Assembly: GCA_037974665.1 (NCBI GenBank)
Contig: CM075773.1
Span: 48,686,080-48,750,079 of the forward strand
Source: Ehretia macrophylla
Taxonomy: Eukaryota > Streptophyta > Magnoliopsida > Boraginales > Ehretiaceae
Length of the DNA stretch: 64,000 nt
Direction: 5' to 3'
The notes beneath the pieces were generated by a model. It saw only the letters and a list, made by a program, of their open reading frames with translations, searched no databases and was not told the DNA's origin. Both the position numbers and the translations under genes were made by a program. Below are positions 58,456 through 64,000 of the stretch, one piece after another (the first letter of the stretch is position 1; each line of letters begins with the position of its first letter).

Positions 58456-58677
58456 ATGGATGCTTTAAATTATGTTCTCTCCTCAAACAATTTATTTTTT
58501 TTTTTGCTTTCAGTTGAATCTTTCCTTAAACACTCCTTAGCTGTTTTTCTTCCTTTAACATTGGTTGGATATTTTCTTTTCATTAATGCGTTGCATTTTT
58601 TTTCTCTTGCGTTATGCCTGTTGTTGCCTACTATTGTCTTTATTTGCTATAGAATGCTCTTTTGTGATGACAAATAG
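58456..58677 (+). CDS. Hydrophobic 73-codon frame in phase with the extra ORF
   Basis: It begins one codon after the amber stop and in the same frame, so read-through would add a tail with two or three strongly hydrophobic stretches (for example SLAVFLPLTLVGYFLFI) ending CDDK and TAG. The DNA is very T-rich, which by itself gives Phe and Leu codons, so it may be non-coding. Listed because the position and phase recall the stop-codon read-through described for the soybean SIRE1 element, although there the stop lies between pol and the env-like gene. Confidence 0.25.
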   Translation: MDALNYVLSSNNLFFFLLSVESFLKHSLAVFLPLTLVGYFLFINALHFFSLALCLLLPTIVFICYRMLFCDDK

Positions 58678-58870
58678 GGGGAGAAAGTATTGAAGTAAAT
58701 ATGCCTATCATTGCACTTATTCAGGGGGAGTTTTTGCTTTTCAGGATCAAGACTAAATTTTATCAAGCACAAATTGAGGGGGAGACCTCAATTCAAGTTT
58801 TATTCTTTAAATTTCAACTATTTCATGCTTGTTAACTTCAATGTTTTGTCATCATCAAAAAGGGGGAGAT
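58675..58870 (+). other. Polypurine tract and three upstream PPT-like repeats
   Basis: The tract AAAAGGGGGAGAT (58857-58870) directly precedes the 3' LTR and primes plus-strand synthesis. GGGGGAG also occurs at about 58677-58683, 58724-58730 and 58778-58784. Multiple PPT-like tracts before the 3' LTR are a known Sirevirus hallmark. Confidence 0.85.
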
Positions 58871-60349
58871 TGTTGGCATGAAAAGTCTATAATCTTTATT
58901 TTGATAATAACAAAACATCTTAATTGTGCTTTAGCATTTTTTTGTAAGACCTTCTTTCCAAAGTTAGTATACACCAACATTGGATCAAGTTGTTTCAGTC
59001 AAGAGTAGAAAGCTTCTTGGATCAAAGACCAAGCACTATCAAATTGTATCCAAGCCCTAAAGAATTCAAGTTATTGACTCGTAGATAAAAAGGGAGTCAC
59101 AAGGAAGGAGAAGTGGTGACATAAGGGGTACCGGCCGTAAAAGTTGTCGCTTGCCTAAGTATGATTTGTATCGCTCAAAATTTCTCAAAGAAATTGTTTT
59201 CTTATTTCAAAAATCTTTCGTAGAAATTTTTTTTTTCAAACTCTTGCTTTTGAAATCATTTTATAAAAATACCTTTCAACTGTTTGAATTTTTTGGGATA
59301 TTAAAAAATGCTAAGAAATCTCTTTTTTCAATATGCCCAAATATTTCTGGGCTAAAAATATATTTTTAGCATTTTTTATGGCATCCGGGCGTTACCGGCA
59401 TTTTCCGGTCGCCCGGATAGAAGGTGCAACGCCCGGCAAAAAGGACTTTTTCGGGCGATACATGCTCCTTCCGGGCGCCCGGATCAGTGCCTCAGCGCCC
59501 GGATGAGTTAACGGGAAAATCCAGAAATCTTGCTTAAAATCTGATTTTTGTCTAATCTTTCCCTCTTTTTAAGCCATGCCTTCTCACCTTCAACATCATC
59601 TCTTCAAGCCACAATTTTCAGATTATCAAAGAGCTTTCATATCATTCCTATTGAGAAATCTTGAGCTATCATTATCATATCTTTTGAGCATTCAAATCAT
59701 TTTTCAAAAGTGTAATATCAAATTCAAATAGGAGTTGCAATTTTCATTTATTCTATCACAAAATCTTTGTAATACATTCTTTCACATAGATTGAGAGAAT
59801 CATTGTGAGAAGAAGTATTGTAATCCTTTGTGGACTCAAAGGAAGAGAGAGTAGTAGGTTAAGCTTCACCTACATTTGAAGGAGCTTGTGTGACTCTTGT
59901 GGATTCAAGAGTAATTGTAGTTGGTTCTTGCTTCACCAACATTTGAAGAAGCATCATAGTGAAGTGTTATTAAAATCCTAAGGGAAGAGAAGACCTTAGG
60001 TGGTGGACTAGGCCCCCGGGAGTGCGAACCACTTGAAAATCATCGTGTTTGATTTCTCTTACTCTATTCTCTTTATTTCCAAGTTATTTACTTTCGTGTG
60101 GATATTGCTCATTTTAATTACTTGGTAATTGTTGAGATATCTATTTGAAGTTTTACCTTGAAACTCTAATTGCATATCTAGTGTTAAAAATTTATATGCT
60201 CGCCAAGTGTTTGATAAATTGCCTACAAGAGCTTCTTGTATATTATCAATCCTTACTTGACATTGCCTCTATATTAAGAAATTTTAAATTGCTAAATCTT
60301 GCCTAAACAACCTAATTCACCCCCCCTTTTAGGTTATTCAGGACCAACA
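58871..60349 (+). repeat. 3' LTR of the Copia element
   Basis: Nearly identical to 50570-52045 over its full length; scattered single-base differences, mostly transitions. Confidence 0.93.
59382..59515 (+). repeat. CG-rich inverted-motif cluster in the 3' LTR
   Basis: The same motif set as in the 5' LTR with two or three base differences at the CpG and flanking positions. Confidence 0.85.
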
Positions 60350-60354
60350 GAGTC

Positions 60355-60968
60355 GCTTGAGTCCTTATTGTTTAAACCTCCACTCTGGTGAAGAAGGTAG
60401 GAAAAAATCTCATTCTTGGAGATTGCTGCCACAATGCGTTTTCAAATTGATGTCATGCCGGAGCAATGGAGTTTCTATTGCAACTCCAAATTTAGAAGAC
60501 ATACAACTGCGATTGTCTAGAAGAAAATCAATAAGCACCACTAATGAAGAAAGTGATGGAAATTCTTGGCAAAGAAAGAGCTTGGTCACTATGTTGCAGG
60601 TTAGGAGAGACCGCAACCATAAAATAACAAAATAAAAAGAAAGAAAAAAAGGAAAAAAATAAAAAAATAAAAAAGAAGATAAGAGAAAATTGAAGAGCAG
60701 TTCTCGAATCTGTTGCTACCGGTGAAACCAGTGCTTTAAGCTTAAGAGAGGATGGTGCAACCCAGTGGACAATAGTTTGACTGAGTTGACTGGGTTTTGA
60801 CCAAGTATTGACCTAGTTTACCAAAGGTGTTCTCAAGGTTTTTGGATCTCTATAATTGGAATTTGAAGTCGTATTCGCCGAATTTCACATGTGCATTATT
60901 AAGGTTTTGAATTCAAAAGCTGTTGATCAAGGATTTGAAACTTGGTATTTCTCGTAAAGGGAGGAATT
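60355..60968 (+). other. Internal remainder of the old short LTR element
   Basis: It continues the sequence interrupted at 50564. A 92-codon frame at 60357-60635 has no recognised domain, and a purine-rich low-complexity stretch lies at 60625-60690. The polypurine tract is at 60955-60965. Confidence 0.5.
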
Positions 60969-61306
60969 TGTTGGATAGCACTTGAATCCAAAGTAGAGTC
61001 AGATACTGAAGACAACTAAATGTTTGATAAGAATTGAAATACTATAAAAGATAAAAATCTTAATCTTAATAAGACTAGCATTAGTCTATTATAAATAGGA
61101 CTATTTGGGTTGAGTTTAGTTGTCACACACCATAAGGTGAACCTACCATATTAGGTTACACTAAAATTATATGTTATGCACCTCTAAGTAGGTATATAAG
61201 AATCAATCCTATTGGTAATAAAAAATAATGTTATGTGAACGTAGGCTATACCGAACTACGTTAGTATTGTATTTTGAACGGATCTATGTGCACTATTTTT
61301 CTAACA
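60969..61306 (+). repeat. 3' LTR of the old short element
   Basis: 338 bp, from TGTTGGATAGCACTTG to TTTTTCTAACA, diverged from 50084-50415 by many substitutions and small indels. Confidence 0.75.
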
Positions 61307-61449
61307 AAATATCTTCTCACAATATGATAATATTATGAGCATGATCTAATAATTACGAACTATTTATATTATTTTGTTAGTGATTAAATCTTGCTGATAA
61401 TATCGTTATGAGTAGATAATATTTCTCGCACACATCATCATCATCAACT

Positions 61450-61808
61450 TTGTCGAATCAAAACCATGTTGTTCTCGGCCAACTCCCGACCAACATACAA
61501 TCTTCAATCCCATGTTGCCAAGAAAGAAAAACTGCATCAAATCTTATGAACACGTACGTCATCCACTTCATCCCACTCGTCTTGCTGCTTTGTGCAACCA
61601 TTTTATGGTTCTTCTCTAGTCCAGGTAACTAAAACTATATTATCAATGACCCCAATTTCCTTAATGAACATGGTATATAGATGTTTGACTATGTATAAAC
61701 AATTTTATTTTTTTTGTGTGTGTATATGTGTATTGTTTGAACTGAATTATTACAGGACCCATTGGTTTGCTGCTGCATTTAATGTTATTTCGGTGTAGAT
61801 TTCTATAA
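61450..61808 (+). CDS. Hypothetical two-exon small membrane protein, doubtful
   Basis: Not recognised. Exon 1 (61450-61624) ends in a good CCAG/GTAACT donor and codes for a polar N terminus and one membrane-spanning stretch (HFIPLVLLLCATILWFF). An acceptor TATTACAG at 61755 would continue in frame through GPIGLLLHLMLF to a TAA at 61806-61808, giving about 76 residues. It could also be a fragment of a P450-type N terminus. No promoter or homologue is evident. Confidence 0.2.
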
Positions 61809-63756
61809 GATTGTGTGGTTCATGATGTTAGATAACTTAAGTTAGATGGTGAAGACTGGTGCAATTTTCATCGTTCTGTTCGGTATTCACTTTTAAATTC
61901 TACTTCTTACAACTTCTAGTATCTAAGATAATAAATAAAAATAATAAATTACTTAACTTTTAGATGATGTGGTAATTTAATATAATATTGAGGTCAAGGA
62001 CAAATTTAGAATTATAGTTCAGTAGAGGCTAAAACACACAATTTAATATTTATATATGAATAATTTTTTTTTCTTTCAATGGAGGCTAAATTAATTTGCA
62101 GCTTAAAAAAATAGACATTTTTAACAAAAAATTAGAATACGCGGGGTTTGCAGCTCCCACTCATTTATTAATAGATCCTTATATGATGGGAGCTTAGATT
62201 AATAAAAGGTCTTCAATTCAAGTCTCACCTGCACCAATTTAAAAACAAAAAGACTATCCACATGCAATATGCATTTGACTTTTCTCTAATGATAAGAAAA
62301 ACTATTCACAATGAATTCCGTCTACACGTAAAGAAACGTAATACAAATAATAAATTAATATAAAAAACTTTTCTCTAATGTGAGTTTAATATACAACTCG
62401 TGGATGCTAGAGATTTCTCTTCTAGTGAAGGATCTCCTGTTAATATTGTTGATGTGAACTGTTATGTGAGCTGTTTTACCACTCACATTGTTTTCTTTCA
62501 AAGTTAGATTATTGCTCGACCACATACACAAAGAATATGCTTTTGACAACTATGAAGTTGGGAATGAATGCTTGTCGATTGTGGTTGAGTTATACTTCCT
62601 TTCATGAGGACTAACGTTACAAGATTTCTTGAACCAGCTAAGCTTGAAATATTTAACATGTCAAAAAAGTTTATCTTTCAATGATCATTGTCTGAACTCT
62701 GCCTTGTATAGGGTTATATGAGCCAGTTTTGATCAAAGCTCAATTTGCTTGTTCATAAGCTCTTTAGTTTGCCTATTCCCCTTCCCTCGGGTAGTGGATC
62801 CAACCCTTTTCAAAACCTGTGTATAAGATAAGTTCATACAGTGAGGCTTTTTATTCTCCTTCATCAATTATCACCACTACATTATCACATTTTTTATTTA
62901 TTATAACACTTAAAACTATTGCAAAAAAGTTATGCAACAATTTTTAAATTGTTGTATATAATCATTGTAAATTCTCTACAACAACGACTATTTTAAATAG
63001 TAAAAAATAGTTTAAAAAACCATTGCAATTAAATATAATTTTACAACCGTTACAAAAAAATAATCTCATGAACAATTATTTAAAAAAAATTTAAGCATTA
63101 CAAAAAGTTTTAGTTTATATAACAGTGAAAATACCGTAATTACAACAAAACATCTATCATAACAATTTTTTCAAATTTCAATCAAAGGATTGCAAAAGAC
63201 CACCTTATGAGATCATAGGCTACTCCACTTATTACCAATTGATTTTAAGATCGAACCCCAAGAATCTTAACATGGTATCAGAGTTAGGTCATTGGTCCAG
63301 TTTTAGTTATCCGCATGTAACCCATATCAAATTAGATTCACTTGTGTTCAATCTTTCACGTGTATCATGTTTCACGCATCTTTAATCTTTCACGTGTATC
63401 TCACGTGTGTTCAATCTTCTACATATGTTAATTTACCATGTGTATTCAATTTTTCAAGTGTGACCTATGTCAAAAATTTGGTTCATACATGTTCAATCTT
63501 TCACGTGTAACCCCTCTCAAATTAAGTCACACATGAGGGGAGTGTTAAAATATATACTTTCTCATGTAGAAAAATCATAAACTTTTAGGTCACTTTATAA
63601 GATTTTGAACTATTCCACTTACCACCAATTAATTTTAGAATGGAACTCAGTTATCTTAACAGTGCTCTATATCTTACCAGAGGTGAGTAGAATTGTCGGG
63701 TAGTAACCTATGTGTGTGTGTATATATATATGTCACATACTGCCGTTGACCAGGTG

Positions 63757-63897
63757 GTGAGTAAAGGTGATTCACTTGTCGCCGGAGTCACAAGTGGTGC
63801 AGAGAGGAGCTTGAACTCAGACTTACTAAACCGAACGAATTTTGATCTAAGCGATCAATCTGTGGATTCAGCTTATTACAAAAGTTTGATACCCTAG
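63757..63897 (+). CDS. Exon-like open frame, unassigned
   Basis: Following GTTGACCAG at about 63745-63754, the frame reads SKGDSLVAGVTSGAERSLNS, then NRTNFDLSDQSVDSAYYKSL, and ends IP and TAG. Codon use and amino-acid mix look more like coding than the surrounding AT-rich DNA. It may be the last exon of a decayed or captured gene. No family recognised, and the upstream part is a TG/TA microsatellite. Confidence 0.22.
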   Translation: MSKGDSLVAGVTSGAERSLNSDLLNRTNFDLSDQSVDSAYYKSLIP

Positions 63898-64000
63898 TTA
63901 GTTCTTGATTTTTCACGTGTTTAACAAATATGTTCCTTATTTTTTAACTCTTGTAATTTATTACATCGTTAGTTTTTTTACTCTCTTTCTATTAAAAAAA

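Larger units (their letters stand above)
50565..60354 (+). mobile_element. Full-length Copia element, Sirevirus-like, with GAGTC target-site duplications
   Basis: The element spans 50570-60349 (9780 bp), inserted in the short LTR element. GAGTC at 50565-50569 and 60350-60354 is a perfect duplication. Order: 1476-bp LTR, Met-tRNA primer-binding site, gag, protease, integrase, reverse transcriptase, RNase H, an extra ORF, polypurine tract, 1479-bp LTR. Integrase before reverse transcriptase makes it Copia. Long LTRs, an ORF after pol and repeated GGGGGAG tracts before the 3' LTR are known traits of the Sirevirus lineage. The two LTRs differ at roughly 15-20 positions by eye, so insertion is recent. 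Gag is broken, so the copy could move only with help from others. Confidence 0.92.
50084..61306 (+). mobile_element. Old short LTR element (host of the nested Copia element)
   Basis: A non-autonomous LTR element with LTRs at 50084-50415 and 60969-61306. A primer-binding site TGATATCAGAGC lies at 50419-50430, differing at one base from the initiator-Met tRNA complement. A purine-rich tract AAAGGGAGGAA precedes the 3' LTR. Without the nested Copia insertion the internal part is only about 770 bp, with no gag or pol. The LTRs share blocks such as TTAGTCTATTATAAATAGGA and ATATGTTATGCACCTCTA but are clearly diverged, so the element is old. The flanks TAAGG and AAATA do not match. Size places it near TRIM-type elements. 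Confidence 0.75.
61307..64000. other. Repeat-rich flank, no certain gene
   Basis: It contains a weak two-exon candidate (61450-61808), a decayed hAT-like piece (about 62000-62180), an AT-rich repeat (62880-63200) related to 21603-21960, an LTR-like remnant with ATGGTATCAGAGTTAGGTCA at 63273 (a primer-binding-site-like motif) and related sequence again near 63620, and an exon-like open frame at 63757-63897. Confidence 0.45.

Noticed and set aside
60357..60635. 92-codon frame after the Copia element as a host gene
   Set aside because: It lies inside the old short LTR element between the insertion point and its 3' LTR, has no recognised domain and ends in an A-rich tract.

Overview
The window is nuclear DNA of a flowering plant, most likely a eudicot. 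It is AT-rich, its genes have GT-AG introns and plant-type protein families, and the intergenic space is packed with plant transposons (Helitron, LTR elements, hAT-like and Tourist-like MITEs). The species cannot be named from what is visible.

Region by region: (1) 1-11697 is the 3' part of a Helitron. It holds the end of the RepHel helicase, an RPA-like exon, and exons of two unrelated host genes that look captured: a CBL-type calcium sensor (C-terminal exons tandemly duplicated) and a PP2A B55 regulatory subunit. It ends in a perfect 20-bp palindrome followed by CTAG/T. Two large solo LTRs of one family, each with a perfect 5-bp target-site duplication, were later inserted into it: 202-2715 splits the helicase in frame, and 5959-10582 sits in the captured PP2A intron. 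(2) 11698-25680 is gene-poor DNA with MITEs and short tandem repeats. (3) 25864-27462 is an intronless chloroplast phospholipase A1 of the DAD1-like family. (4) 27463-33860 is intergenic with three MITE or fold-back elements. (5) 34039-38085 is a seven-exon RGG-box RNA-binding protein (RGGA/SERBP1-like, 356 aa). (6) 40103-43744, minus strand, is an eight-exon RABD2/Rab1 GTPase (203 aa). (7) 43900-50083 is intergenic with MITEs. (8) 50084-61306 is a nest: an old short LTR element (332-bp LTRs) interrupted by a 9.8-kb, Sirevirus-like Copia element with 1.48-kb LTRs, decayed gag, intact pol and an extra ORF. (9) 61307-64000 is mostly repeats, with two weak exon-like fragments.

The three host genes have separate jobs: plastid lipid hydrolysis, RNA binding, and ER-to-Golgi traffic. 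They do not form a pathway. From memory, the order PLA1 then RGGA matches the Arabidopsis neighbours At4g16820 and At4g16830, so this part is probably a conserved gene-order block with transposons filling the spaces. The most unusual parts are the gene-capturing Helitron and the Copia element's extra ORF, which is followed in frame, after one amber codon, by a hydrophobic tail.
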